From Desulforamulus aeronauticus DSM 10349 (GTDB lineage Bacteria > Bacillota > Desulfotomaculia > Desulfotomaculales > Desulfotomaculaceae), in contig NZ_FRAR01000006.1 in NCBI RefSeq assembly GCF_900142375.1, positions 124,001 through 188,000 of the forward strand: 64,000 nt of DNA, in the 5' to 3' direction. The position numbers and the translations under genes were made by a program. The notes beneath the pieces are model-generated. The model saw only the letters and a list, made by a program, of their open reading frames with translations. It made no database searches and had not been told where the DNA came from. Positions within the stretch are counted from its first letter, which is position 1. Each line of letters begins with the position of its first letter. Shown here piece after piece: positions 43,301 to 51,812 of the stretch.

Positions 43301-44023
43301 ATGTTAAAAACTATCCTTTTTGACTTGGACGGCACTCTGCTGCCAATGGATTTAAATCATTTCCTAACTAGTTACTTTGGTGGATTAACCAAGTCTTGCT
43401 CCCATTTATTGGACCCCAAGGCTCTTCATCAACATGTCTGGGCTTCCACCGAAGCTATGATCCGGGATAATCGTGCAGATAAAACCAACCAAGAAGTATT
43501 TATGGAAGCTTTTTTGCCCCGGTTTGATCTGACTGCTGAAGAAATAATGCCCCTATTTGATAACTTTTACGATACGGGATTTAGCGAACTGATTTGTTGT
43601 ACAACCCCTACCCCGCTGTCGAAGGCAATTTGTGAAGAATTAATTGACAAGGGCTATCAGTTGGTGCTTGCCACAAACCCAATTTTTCCGGATATAGCCA
43701 CAGCCCAACGCATGCACTGGGCTGGAATTAAGGACATTCCCTGGGCGCTGGTAACCACCTATGAGCACTGCCACTACTGTAAACCCAACCCCAATTACTA
43801 CAAAGAAATCCTGGACAGGATTGGTGCCAAACCGGAAGAAACACTGATGGTTGGCAATGATACCAGAGAAGACTTAGTAGCTGGTAAACTGGGTATTAAA
43901 ACCTATCTGGTAACCGACCACTTAATCGACCATGGAAATTCTAGTTACGAGACCGATTTTGAAGGAAGGCTGGAAGACTTCGTAAAGTTTGCCAAAGATC
44001 TTCCCTCGGTAAAACAAAGCTAA
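43301..44023 (+). CDS. HAD-family hydrolase
   Basis: A 240-aa haloacid-dehalogenase-type phosphatase. Motif I LFDLDGTLLPMD at 6-17, motif II LVLATNP near 127, motif III Lys in CKPNPNYYKEIL near 165 and motif IV VGNDTREDLVAGKL near 184. A helical cap lies at about 20-95. GGAGGAAG precedes the ATG and it lies 15 bases after the DUF896 gene. Substrate unknown. Confidence 0.92.
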   Translation: MLKTILFDLDGTLLPMDLNHFLTSYFGGLTKSCSHLLDPKALHQHVWASTEAMIRDNRADKTNQEVFMEAFLPRFDLTAEEIMPLFDNFYDTGFSELICCTTPTPLSKAICEELIDKGYQLVLATNPIFPDIATAQRMHWAGIKDIPWALVTTYEHCHYCKPNPNYYKEILDRIGAKPEETLMVGNDTREDLVAGKLGIKTYLVTDHLIDHGNSSYETDFEGRLEDFVKFAKDLPSVKQS

Positions 44024-44035
44024 TTATCAAAAGTC

Positions 44036-44062
44036 AAAGGAGCCCCGTTTGGGAGCTCCTTT
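44036..44062. terminator. Bidirectional terminator between convergent genes
   Basis: AAAGGAGC / GCTCCTTT stem. It ends the HAD gene and abuts the stop of the minus-strand membrane protein gene. Confidence 0.7.
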
Positions 44063-44450
44063 AATATTTCCTCTTTAAATACAAGTAAGAAAACAGGTAA
44101 CCACACACACCACCACATAGTTCTACCTGGGTTCGTACAGATAAATTACCGTCAATGATTAATTCTTTAAGGTAAAACCAGAAAATGATGATCAACGTAG
44201 TGTAAAAACCAATGGCCAAAGCGTAATAAGTAATGGTTTGAAGTCTTTCATCCAACTCTTTCTCCATTCGCTTAATACGCCATTTTTTAGTGATCATAAC
44301 CAAAATAACGATACCAATGATGGCTAAGCTTTTCACCCAGTTTTCCCAACTAGCCTGATAATACCAACTGGCTGCTAAAACCATAACAATCACCGTGCTA
44401 AGCATAATTCGATTTATTCTCATGATCTCTTTCATAAAGGAATTCCCCAT
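44061..44450 (-). CDS. Small membrane protein (about 129 aa) paired with an XRE regulator
   Basis: Four predicted TM helices (MLSTVIVMVLAASWYYQA, SLAIIGIVILVMITKKW, TYYALAIGFYTTLIIIFWFY, VELCGGVCGYLFSYLYLK) with a charged linker RIKRMEKELDERLQT. ATG 44450 follows GGAGGTGG and lies next to the XRE stop, so the two are one operon. This XRE-plus-small-membrane-protein arrangement is common in Firmicutes. The membrane protein's function is unknown. Confidence 0.8.
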   Translation of the reverse strand: MGNSFMKEIMRINRIMLSTVIVMVLAASWYYQASWENWVKSLAIIGIVILVMITKKWRIKRMEKELDERLQTITYYALAIGFYTTLIIIFWFYLKELIIDGNLSVRTQVELCGGVCGYLFSYLYLKRKY

Positions 44451-44451
44451 T

Positions 44452-44652
44452 TTATTCCACCTCCGAAAAATCAAACACTTCTTCGATACTACAGCGAAAC
44501 TCTTTCGCGATTTTATAAGCTAAAATCAGTGACGGATTGTATTTGCCATTTTCAATAGAAATAATGGTTTGTCGGGATACCGCAACCTTATCGGCTAATT
44601 GTTCTTGGGTCATATTAAACTGATTTCGCAACTCTTTTAGTTGATTTTTCAC
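44452..44652 (-). CDS. Short XRE-family regulator
   Basis: 66-aa Cro/CI-type HTH protein from the GTG at 44652 (GGGGGGTGG upstream): [40 protein letters not shown], ending [10 protein letters not shown]. It consists of the DNA-binding domain only. Three matching palindromes overlap its promoter, so it very likely represses itself and the membrane-protein gene. Confidence 0.9.
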   Translation of the reverse strand: MKNQLKELRNQFNMTQEQLADKVAVSRQTIISIENGKYNPSLILAYKIAKEFRCSIEEVFDFSEVE

Positions 44653-44673
44653 CCAAAATGCCACCCCCCTTAT

Positions 44674-44745
44674 GTAAAGCAAACTTTACGTAAAGCTTTC
44701 TTTACATAGTACTACTTCTTTCCTCAAATGTAAAGCCCACTTTAC
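44674..44745 (-). promoter_or_regulatory. Promoter and three 16-bp operators of the XRE gene pair
   Basis: GTAAAG-N4-CTTTAC occurs three times: 44674-44689, 44690-44705 and 44730-44745. The promoter on the minus strand is TTTACA (44729-44734), a 17-base spacer and TACTAT (44706-44711). One palindrome covers the -35 and two adjacent ones lie just after the -10. This is a classic repressor layout. Confidence 0.88.
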
Positions 44746-44837
44746 AATGAATTTTAGTTTTATTCTGCCAAAGCAGGTAATTTGTACATTTTTGTTGAAT
44801 TTAGTAATAAAAATAATTCTTTTACGAGGTGTGCAAA

Positions 44838-46094
44838 ATGAAGCGTTGGTTCCTTTCACTCTGGCTCCTTTTATGTTCCCTTGGTCTCATGCAGCCTGCT
44901 GCCGCCTTAGCCGGCCAGGATATTTCAGTGACTATGAACGGTCTGCCCATATCCTTTGATGTTAAGCCAATGATGCAAAATGACCGAACCTTGGTTCCGT
45001 TCCGAGCTCTTGCCGAAGCTCTTCATGTGGGAGTAACCTGGGAGGCTGCCAACCAAACCATTCAAGCCCAAAACGGCAGTAAAGCCATCACTCTGCAAAT
45101 CGGTAATCAAACAGCAAATCTAAACGGAGCTCCCGTGTCCCTGGATGTACCGCCGCAGATTATTAATGGACGTACTTTGGTTCCTCTACGTTTCTTCAGT
45201 GAAAGCTTCAATTGCAGCGTTACCTGGAATCAGGTAGACAATGAGATAGCGATTCTCTCCCCAAGTAAGTTGGAAGTGATTGGTTTCTATGCCCTGGGCG
45301 ATCAAAAGACCAGCAGTTGGACCAATCTTTTTGGCACCACATTCCCAGAAGTTGCCAAAGGAAATACTGATTTAGTAAAAACGCTGGCTTTAGGTTGGTA
45401 CAGTCTAGACCAAGAGGGCAATCTGCTTACTAAGAGTACCACCGGTTGGCAAAGACCGGACAGCTACGAACAAGTTCTCGCTGCTGCTAAGGATCTTCAG
45501 TTAAAAACCCAGATGGTTATTCATGTGACTGATGAACAACGGGTTTTAACGAACCTGTTAGCTAATGAAGCTGCCATGCAGCAGGCAGTCTCCGACATCG
45601 TGCAGGAGGCCAAGAACTACCGGGGAGTGAATCTTAACCTTGAGGGGTTAGGCCTTACCGATCAAGGAGAACAATTAACCCAAGTAAGGGCAAGCTTTGT
45701 TACGTTTGTCTCACTGCTTTCCCAAGAGCTAAAGTCAGCCCAGGTAACACTAAGTTTGACTATCCATGCCCCTAACAGCTCCTACCGTGGCTATGATTAT
45801 CAAAAGTTAGCTCCTTTGGTGGATGAAATTATCATTATGGCTTATGATTACGGCAGCAAACCCGAACCAGTGCAATTAGTTGAACAAGCGGTTCAACAAG
45901 CCAAGGCGATGGTACCGGCTGAAAAACTGGTATTGGGTATTTCTCTACCCAGTGAGAATGAAACAAGCTTACTAACCAAAGTGGCTATTGCACAGCGTTA
46001 TGAGTTAAAAGGTATTGCCCTCTGGCGCTTGGGCCTAGTCTCACAGGATATGTGGAGTAATTTAAAAACAACCATTACAACAGAAGCTAATTAA
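44838..46094 (+). CDS. Secreted protein with copper-amine-oxidase-type domain and GH18-like domain
   Basis: About 418 aa. Signal peptide (RWFLSLWLLLCSLGLMQPAA, cut near ALAGQ). A CuAO_N1 stalk domain spans about 28-140, with the repeated pattern NDRTLVPFRALAEAL and NGRTLVPLRFFSESF. A glycoside-hydrolase-18-like barrel follows at about 150-415. The GH18 strand-4 motif DxxDxDxE reads GVNLNLEG here: the acidic residues are lost and one Glu remains. IIIMAYDYG is intact. Resembles spore-cortex-associated YaaH/YdhD-type proteins, but catalysis is doubtful. ATG 44838 follows GAGGTG. Confidence 0.85.
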   Translation: MKRWFLSLWLLLCSLGLMQPAAALAGQDISVTMNGLPISFDVKPMMQNDRTLVPFRALAEALHVGVTWEAANQTIQAQNGSKAITLQIGNQTANLNGAPVSLDVPPQIINGRTLVPLRFFSESFNCSVTWNQVDNEIAILSPSKLEVIGFYALGDQKTSSWTNLFGTTFPEVAKGNTDLVKTLALGWYSLDQEGNLLTKSTTGWQRPDSYEQVLAAAKDLQLKTQMVIHVTDEQRVLTNLLANEAAMQQAVSDIVQEAKNYRGVNLNLEGLGLTDQGEQLTQVRASFVTFVSLLSQELKSAQVTLSLTIHAPNSSYRGYDYQKLAPLVDEIIIMAYDYGSKPEPVQLVEQAVQQAKAMVPAEKLVLGISLPSENETSLLTKVAIAQRYELKGIALWRLGLVSQDMWSNLKTTITTEAN

Positions 46095-46101
46095 AACAAC
46101 T

Positions 46102-46137
46102 ATCCCTTACCAACTCAAGGTAAGGGATTATTTTTTT
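46102..46137 (+). terminator. Intrinsic terminator of the GH18-like gene
   Basis: ATCCCTTAC / GTAAGGGAT stem followed by TATTTTTTT. Confidence 0.9.
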
Positions 46138-46240
46138 CAGAAAGGAAATCTCTTTTCAAGGATATACTATGGGGAAGATTTAGGATCACATACCAAGTAA
46201 ACTTCAGGAGTATCCCACTGTTGCTCCGGGTATGTAAGTA

Positions 46241-46278
46241 AAGACAACCCACTCCCTGTCGAAGGAGTGGGTTGTCTT
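46241..46278. repeat. Perfect hairpin with 15-bp arms upstream of the YfcE-like gene
   Basis: AAGACAACCCACTCC and its exact complement around loop CTGTCGAA. No good T-run follows on either strand. It lies about 58 bases before the probable TTG start of the phosphodiesterase gene and downstream of a TATACT box (near 46163). It could be a structured leader or an RNA-stabilising stem. Confidence 0.75.
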
Positions 46279-46335
46279 ATCACAGGTACTAATGGTAAGC
46301 TAAATGAACGATTAGGAAATAGGAGTGAGCATGTT

Positions 46336-46881
46336 TTGAGAATTGGTGTAATCAGCGATACCCATGGCAGTATATTCTATTTTGAAAAGGCCCTACAGAT
46401 TTTAGAAAGCTGTGATACCATTATCCACGGCGGGGACGTATTGTATCACGGCCCACGAAACCCCCTGCCAGAGGGTTATAATCCCAAGGAGTTGGCCGAA
46501 AAAATCAATTCCATGAAAAATATACTATTTGCCCGGGGAAATTGTGATGCCGATGTAGATCAAATGGTGATCCACCATCCCATCCAAAGCCCCTATCTTC
46601 TGCTGCAGTTAGGGAATCATAAGATTTTCGTTTGTCACGGTCATACCAAAGAGAAAAACCAGTACATTCAAATGGCTAAAGATTATCAGATAAACATTTT
46701 TATCTACGGTCATAGTCACGTGAAAGAGCTGTATAAAGATGGGGATTTGGTTGTACTAAACCCAGGTAGTACCGCACTGCCCAAGGACAACATTCATTCC
46801 GTGGCCATCATCGAGGCAGATGTCGTTAGGCTGATTAATATTGAAAACCAAGAAGTTATTAAGGAACTTCGTTTAATCTAG
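46336..46881 (+). CDS. YfcE-type metallophosphoesterase
   Basis: About 181 aa from TTG 46336 (AGGAG upstream; the longer frame overlaps the hairpin). Calcineurin-like phosphodiesterase motifs are IGVISDTHGS, IHGGDVLYHGP, ARGNCD, FVCHGHT and YGHSHVKE, covering all metal ligands. The YfcE subfamily hydrolyses simple phosphodiesters in vitro; the physiological substrate is unknown. Confidence 0.92.
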   Translation: MRIGVISDTHGSIFYFEKALQILESCDTIIHGGDVLYHGPRNPLPEGYNPKELAEKINSMKNILFARGNCDADVDQMVIHHPIQSPYLLLQLGNHKIFVCHGHTKEKNQYIQMAKDYQINIFIYGHSHVKELYKDGDLVVLNPGSTALPKDNIHSVAIIEADVVRLINIENQEVIKELRLI

Positions 46882-47097
46882 GTATCCCAGAGCTGTTGCA
46901 CAATGAAACCGCTGGCTGGTGTGTAACTTTGGCCATAGGCTTTTGGTTTCAGTTCATTCGGACGAGCAAAGCTCGCCCCTACTAGACCAAAATACAGTAC
47001 GTGTGTCTTATTTAAACTAACCACGCCTACGGCCTAGCCTATGGTGGACTGCTGCTTACTATCTAAAATAGTAGTCTTGCACCACTCTCCTTTCTAT
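46882..47097. repeat. Intergenic region with short repeats
   Basis: It holds a hairpin CGAGC-AAA-GCTCG (46963-46975) followed by CCCCTACT, related to the repeat at 37780-37804. The inverted pair GGCCATAGGC (near 46931) and GCCTATGG (near 47035) is also present. Near 47070-47090 there is a fragment (TAGTAGTCTTGCACCACTCT) resembling one arm of the dispersed terminator hairpin. No gene seen. Confidence 0.45.
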
Positions 47098-48003
47098 TTA
47101 TGTTAGAGCTTTCTCAACAGCGGACTGTATATCCGGGTATTGAAAACGGTACTTTCGTTCTTGCAGTCTTTGGGGTAGCACCCGCTGTCCATTCAGCAAA
47201 AGTTCTTCTGCCATCTCCCCCAACAGCAATCTGGTAAAAAAAGCGGGCATTCTAGTCCAGGACTTCTTATGAAGCGTGTTGGCAATGGCAGTTGCCAGTT
47301 CGGACATGGTCACCGGCTGAGGACTACAAAGATTATAAACTCCCTGGTAGTCGGTAGTTTGCAATGCCTCGGCAATGACCTGTATGACATCCTGCTGATG
47401 AATCCAGGAACACCACTGTTTACCATCCCCCAGGTAACCACCCAAGCAGAAGCGGTATGGCAAAGCCATTTTTTCTAAGGCACCCCCAGGGCCTAAAACC
47501 AGACCCAGCCGGAGTATCACCAGTCGTACACCCATCTCCTCCAGCCGTTGAGCCTCTTGCTCCCACTGTTTGCACACCAAAGCCAGAAAGCCTTGGCCAT
47601 TAGGACTTGCTTCATGAAAGCTGGTATGAGCATGGGTTCCATAATAACCCACTGCAGAGGCATTGATCAAAGTCCCAGGATAAGGTAATTGTTGTTGTTT
47701 ATTCCTCTCGATACTCTGTACCAACTGCCTAGTCAAACGAAGTCGGCTGTTTAAAATTTCCTCTTTCACCTGTGGACTCCAACGACCAGCCGAAATATTA
47801 TGCCCGGCTAGGTTGACTATCGCATCGATACCGGATATAACCTGAGGCGAAAAAAGTTCCGTCTCGGCCGGTAATGGAATAACTTCCCCGGCCCCTTTAT
47901 ATCCCCCACGTGTTACCAGATAAAGCCGATGGTTAAGCCCGCTTAAATGTTTTACTAAATTTTTGCCAACAAAGCCAGTTCCGCCGGTAATGAGAATATT
48001 CAT
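47098..48003 (-). CDS. TIGR01777-family SDR epimerase-like protein (YfcH-like)
   Basis: 301-aa NAD(P)-binding extended short-chain dehydrogenase-like protein. Rossmann motif ITGGTGFVGKNLVKHL at 4-19, then VNLAGHNISAGRWSPQVKEE near 64-83, INASAVGYYGTHAHTSF near 113-129 and PGGALEKMALPYRFCLGGYL near 172-191. All are typical of the subfamily. AAAGGAGG precedes the ATG. The role of this subfamily is not defined; the cell-division inhibitor SulA naming seen in databases is unsupported. Confidence 0.9.
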   Translation of the reverse strand: MNILITGGTGFVGKNLVKHLSGLNHRLYLVTRGGYKGAGEVIPLPAETELFSPQVISGIDAIVNLAGHNISAGRWSPQVKEEILNSRLRLTRQLVQSIERNKQQQLPYPGTLINASAVGYYGTHAHTSFHEASPNGQGFLALVCKQWEQEAQRLEEMGVRLVILRLGLVLGPGGALEKMALPYRFCLGGYLGDGKQWCSWIHQQDVIQVIAEALQTTDYQGVYNLCSPQPVTMSELATAIANTLHKKSWTRMPAFFTRLLLGEMAEELLLNGQRVLPQRLQERKYRFQYPDIQSAVEKALT

Positions 48004-48152
48004 GGCAACCCTCCTTTCTCAGCTTTCATGAAGAAATAAGAGTACTTTAATACAATCACCTGGTTTGTCCAATTAATGGTAAAATTTTTAAAACACGTTA
48101 TGTATATTTATGCTATAATCGTTATAATTTAAGCATTTGGAGGAAGTAACAT

Positions 48153-49187
48153 ATGTGGACCGGTTTATCTCCTAGTGAAGCAAGAAGTCTTTTGGTTCAA
48201 AAAGATAAAGCAAAGAAAGACAAACGTATGTCGATAACTGAGGCTGTGTCTACTTTGGTTAAAGATGGCTACAACCTTGGTATCGGTGGTTTTGTAAATA
48301 GCCGCCAACCTGTGGCAACAGTTCATGAAATTATCAGGCAGGGTAAGAAAGATTTACTGCTTTCCTTTCATTCCGCAGGCTTGGCTGTTGAATATCTAGC
48401 CGGAGCCATGGCTTTAGATCAACAGCAGTTCAGCATAAAACGTCTGGAATTTGCCTATTGGGGCATTGAATTATTTGGTCTTTCTTCCATGCTTCGCTTT
48501 CTATCAGAAAATGGTATGGTGGAGCTAGAAGATTGGAGTAACTTTAATATGTCCGCCCGCTTTAAAGCCGCGGCTATGGGCCTCCCCTTCTTACCCTGCC
48601 GCAGTCCGCTGGGCAGCGATGTCCCAAGAGCCAACCGCTCTAAAATAATCGATTGTCCCTTTACCGGGGAACCCATCGCCCTGCTGCCCGCCTGCCACCC
48701 ACATGTAGCTTTAATTCATGTTCAAGAGGCAGACATCTACGGTAACTGCAGAATAGGAGGCCCCCTGTTTACCTGCCCGGAAATTGCCTTAGCTGCCGCT
48801 CACACCATTGTCACCTGTGAACGGATTATCCCCCATGAGGAAATGATACAGGAGCCTAGCCGCATTAATATTCCCTTTTTTGCGGTAGATGCAGTGGTAG
48901 AGATTCCCTTGGGAGCTTATCCCGGTAACTGCCATAGCCGCTATTATTTTGATGAAAATCACATTAAAGAGTTTCGCAATGCCGTTGAAGCTTTCCGCAA
49001 AGGAAACCCTATCCCGCTACAACGTTACTATGATCAATATATCTATGGTGTTACAGACTCGGACGGTATGTTGGAACAGATTCCCTACCGACAATTAAAG
49101 CATATTCAACAAATTGAACTCCGAGAAGCCGTTCTAATGCAGGAAACCGGCGATGATAAGCAAGGGGATGGAAAGAATGCACACTAA
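48153..49187 (+). CDS. CoA-transferase alpha subunit (glutaconate CoA-transferase type)
   Basis: 344-aa class I CoA-transferase subunit. The N-terminal RMSITEAVSTLVKDGYNLGI and GGFVNSRQPVATVHEIIRQG carry the CoA-binding loop, and LEDWSNFNMSARFKAAAMGL and HVQEADIYGNCRIGGP follow. Its start codon follows GGAGGAAG. The beta-subunit gene overlaps its 3' end. The specific acid (glutaconate, acyl or other) cannot be told from sequence. Confidence 0.9.
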   Translation: MWTGLSPSEARSLLVQKDKAKKDKRMSITEAVSTLVKDGYNLGIGGFVNSRQPVATVHEIIRQGKKDLLLSFHSAGLAVEYLAGAMALDQQQFSIKRLEFAYWGIELFGLSSMLRFLSENGMVELEDWSNFNMSARFKAAAMGLPFLPCRSPLGSDVPRANRSKIIDCPFTGEPIALLPACHPHVALIHVQEADIYGNCRIGGPLFTCPEIALAAAHTIVTCERIIPHEEMIQEPSRINIPFFAVDAVVEIPLGAYPGNCHSRYYFDENHIKEFRNAVEAFRKGNPIPLQRYYDQYIYGVTDSDGMLEQIPYRQLKHIQQIELREAVLMQETGDDKQGDGKNAH

Positions 49188-49965
49188 TTTTACCCCTCAG
49201 GAAATGATCGTAGTGGCTGGCTCCCGGGTACTGGAAAATAATAAAGTAATTTTTGCCGGTACTGGTTTACCTATGGTAGCCATTACCCTAGCTCAATTCA
49301 CCCACGCCCCAGGAATTATTCCTGTTTTTGAGGCCGGGGCAGTTGGCCCTACTTTGGACAGAGGTTTACCCTTATCCGTAGGCTGTTCCCGTACCACCAG
49401 CAAAGCCAGTTACCTACAGGGTTTAAACACCGCCTTTGAATTGACCCAAAGGGGATTTTGTGACTTTGGTTTTATTGGCGGAGCAGAGATTGACCCATAC
49501 GGCAATCTGAACTCCACGATGATGGGGCAATTTCCTGAAGAATATCAAAAACCCCAGCTTCGGCTCCCTGGGAGTGGCGGTGCCAGCGACATGGCGGCCT
49601 CTTGTGAACGTACCATCATCATTATGGCTCATGAAAGAAGAAGATTTGTAGAAAAATTGCAATACCTTACCAGCCCCGGCTATTTGGATGGCAGTGAAGG
49701 TGCTCGCAGACGAGCCGGTTTAGTGGGGCAAGGACCTTACAGGGTAATCACCACCAAAGCCCTGTTGGGCTTTGATGAAAAGACCCATCGCATGAAGCTG
49801 ATAGCCACCATGCCCGGTGAAACCGTGGAAAGTGTGCAGCAAAATACTGGTTTTGAATTGCTGGTGGACGAGAAGGTCTACGAATTTGCACCTCCTACGG
49901 TGGAGGAACTAAGACTTATTCGGGAGGAAATCGATCCCAGGGGCTATTTTATTAAAAGGAAATAA
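49177..49965 (+). CDS. CoA-transferase beta subunit
   Basis: About 262 aa from ATG 49177 (AAGGGGATGG upstream; ATG 49168 and 49153 are alternatives). VIFAGTGLPMVAITLAQFTH is near 26-45. The catalytic glutamate is expected in VFEAGAVGPTLDRG near 54, equivalent to FESGG of glutaconate CoA-transferase. The substrate-side LPGSGGASDMAASCERTIII is near 132. Overlaps the alpha subunit by about 11 bases. Together they activate an organic acid by CoA transfer from acetyl-CoA or similar. Confidence 0.9.
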   Translation: MHTNFTPQEMIVVAGSRVLENNKVIFAGTGLPMVAITLAQFTHAPGIIPVFEAGAVGPTLDRGLPLSVGCSRTTSKASYLQGLNTAFELTQRGFCDFGFIGGAEIDPYGNLNSTMMGQFPEEYQKPQLRLPGSGGASDMAASCERTIIIMAHERRRFVEKLQYLTSPGYLDGSEGARRRAGLVGQGPYRVITTKALLGFDEKTHRMKLIATMPGETVESVQQNTGFELLVDEKVYEFAPPTVEELRLIREEIDPRGYFIKRK

Positions 49966-49991
49966 TAACCTGGAGCCGAGGTTTCACTACT

Positions 49992-50177
49992 TTAGACTTC
50001 TATCCCTTGCTCATTTAGATATCTTTTTATTTTTTCTACGGTGGCTTGCTCATCCGTTTGATTATGTAAAATAATTTCACGGATGTTGACAATTATCGCC
50101 GTTAATGATGCCTTTTCTCGTTCATATAAGTCGATGATTAGTTCTACATCGGCACTGGTTTTGGTTCGGTTTAGCAT
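49992..50177 (-). CDS. Small hypothetical protein (61 aa)
   Basis: Helical, soluble: DVELIIDLYEREKASLTAII and EQATVEKIKRYLNEQGIEV. A good ribosome site (AAAGGGGG, about 8 bases from the ATG) supports it. Convergent with the CoA-transferase operon. Not recognised. Confidence 0.6.
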   Translation of the reverse strand: MLNRTKTSADVELIIDLYEREKASLTAIIVNIREIILHNQTDEQATVEKIKRYLNEQGIEV

Positions 50178-50473
50178 GTTTTAACCCCCTTTTTATTAAT
50201 AGCCATGTTTTACAGTTATTCCCTTATAATATTGACAATCCTGAGAAATACTTACATAATAGCAGGGAATACAATATCCAAACAATGGCTCGTGTGCTTC
50301 GTTTACCGAGGTTTTCATCCCAACCCTTAAACTGCTCCAACAGTTTAAGGGTTTTAATATTATAGTTCCACCCCGGTAGCTAAGGCCCATTGTTGATATT
50401 GTATTCCTGCTTATTTTATCATTGTTTGAATATTTTGCCTATAAAAAAACACCACAGCAGAGTGGCGTTTTTT
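50178..50473. other. Intergenic region with one strong hairpin
   Basis: AACCCTTAAACTG (50322-50334) pairs with CAGTTTAAGGGTT (50341-50353) around a 6-base loop, followed by TTAATATTATAG on the plus strand. This may be a terminator, though no plus-strand gene directly precedes it. A 64-codon minus frame across the hairpin has no credible protein features. Confidence 0.55.
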
Positions 50474-50477
50474 TTAT
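50449..50477 (-). terminator. Intrinsic terminator of the MBL hydrolase gene
   Basis: CACCAC / GTGGCG-type stem with AGCAGA loop and T-runs on both sides. It overlaps the gene's last codons. Confidence 0.7.
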
Positions 50478-51091
50478 AGGTAGGGGTTATGGACTTTCTC
50501 ACTGCCAATGGTGGAAGAACCTCCATGGCCTGGGTAAATGGTTGTCTCCTCAGGCAGTACCAGCAATTTCTTTTTAATGGCTTGAATCAGGGTGCTCTGA
50601 CTGCCCCCAGGAAAATCACTGCGTCCGATAGACTGGGCAAACAGTGTGTCCCCGCTAAACAGTACGTTACCTGCTCTCAGGCAAATACCACCTGGGGTAT
50701 GGCCTGGCGTATGGATCACTTCCAAAGTAATATCCCCTACAGTAACGGTATCACCATCCTGCAGCAATCTATCTGCAGGCTTAAATGCTAACGACTCTCC
50801 AAGCCAAGCGGACAGATTTAAGGCGGGATTTGTCAGTGCCTCCCCATCCTGGGCATGAATCATCACTGAAGCCCCGGTGGCTTTTTTTAGTTCCCCTACT
50901 CCACCAATATGGTCCGCGTGGCCATGCGTCAAAATAATGGTGGAAGCTTGTAGATTTAATTGCTTTAATTTTTCCAGAATCCGTCCTGCTTCATCTCCGG
51001 GATCCACCACTGCTGCTTGACGAGTTGCCGGACAGCCAATAATATAGCAGTTAGCTTCCAGGTTCCCGACCGGTAAAATCTCGATAATCAA
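50474..51091 (-). CDS. MBL-fold hydrolase (glyoxalase II-like, YqgX type)
   Basis: About 205 aa from the TTG at 51091 (TTGGAGGATG upstream), beginning IIEILPVGNLEANCYIIG. Binuclear zinc motif ILTHGHADHIGG near 55-66, then VIHTPGHTPGGICL, LFSGDTLFAQSIGRSDFPGG and YPGHGG with the remaining ligands. The longer frame to 51166 lacks a ribosome site. Physiological thioester substrate unknown. Downstream of dtd in the rel-dtd transcription direction. Confidence 0.9.
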   Translation of the reverse strand: MIIEILPVGNLEANCYIIGCPATRQAAVVDPGDEAGRILEKLKQLNLQASTIILTHGHADHIGGVGELKKATGASVMIHAQDGEALTNPALNLSAWLGESLAFKPADRLLQDGDTVTVGDITLEVIHTPGHTPGGICLRAGNVLFSGDTLFAQSIGRSDFPGGSQSTLIQAIKKKLLVLPEETTIYPGHGGSSTIGSEKVHNPYL

Positions 51092-51244
51092 AGGATCATC
51101 CTCCAAATCGTATAGAAAAACTTGGCTTACGCCAAGTCCTTGACGCAGGCGTACCCTGAAGGGCATAACCTAAAGGTCACAGGCAAGTAAGCCTTAGTTT
51201 TTCTTATACTTTCTTCAATAGAATTTTTTTACTCTCTGAAAGTG

Positions 51245-51694
51245 CTAAAAAATCTTGTTGCTATCCAATAATAGTGTAACCGGGCCGTCATTAATAATTT
51301 CCACCACCATATGTTCTTGAAAAATCCCCGTGGCAGTGGGTAACCCATTGCAAATGAGTCTCTGTACGAAACTCTCGTAAAGTTCCTTGGCTTCCTCCGG
51401 CAGGGCCGCTTTTGAATACCCCGGTCGCCTGCCTTTGCGGCAATCCCCGTAGAGTGTGAACTGGGATATAGCTAGCACACCGCCACCCACATCCTGAACC
51501 GAAAGATTCAATTTACCTTGCTCGTCAGTAAAGATCCGCAGTTGACAAATTTTATCTGCCAGATATCGGGCATCATCAACAGTATCTCCCTGCCCTACCC
51601 CCAGCAACACAACCAACCCCTGGTCAATCTGGCCGACGGTGGTGTCGTCTACTGTAACTGATCCTCGAAGCACTCGTTGAACAACAGCGCGCAA
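51245..51694 (-). CDS. dtd: D-aminoacyl-tRNA deacylase
   Basis: Removes D-amino acids (and Gly from tRNA-Ala) from mischarged tRNA. 149 aa. [17 protein letters not shown] at the start; active-site [20 protein letters not shown] near 77-96 and the Gly-cisPro loop [11 protein letters not shown] near 134. TTG start with GGAGGTG upstream. Usual position downstream of rel. Confidence 0.96.
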   Translation of the reverse strand: MRAVVQRVLRGSVTVDDTTVGQIDQGLVVLLGVGQGDTVDDARYLADKICQLRIFTDEQGKLNLSVQDVGGGVLAISQFTLYGDCRKGRRPGYSKAALPEEAKELYESFVQRLICNGLPTATGIFQEHMVVEIINDGPVTLLLDSNKIF

Positions 51695-51781
51695 GATTGC
51701 ACCTCCGTATTAGCCACTTTTAAGAGTTCAATTAATTTTTGTAGTACTCGGATAAAAACTGTTTACGCTCTAAGCCCCAAT

Positions 51782-51807
51782 GGACCAAGGGCTAACGGTC
51801 AAAGGCC
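51782..51807 (+). repeat. Copy 2 of a dispersed intergenic repeat
   Basis: GGACCAAGGGCTAACGGTCA and flanks match the minus-strand sequence at 27833-27860 with few mismatches. It lies in the dtd-rel spacer. Confidence 0.6.
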
Positions 51808-51812
51808 ATCTT

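Noticed and set aside
50196-50390. 64-aa minus-strand frame
   Set aside because: It crosses a strong hairpin and has no credible start or composition.
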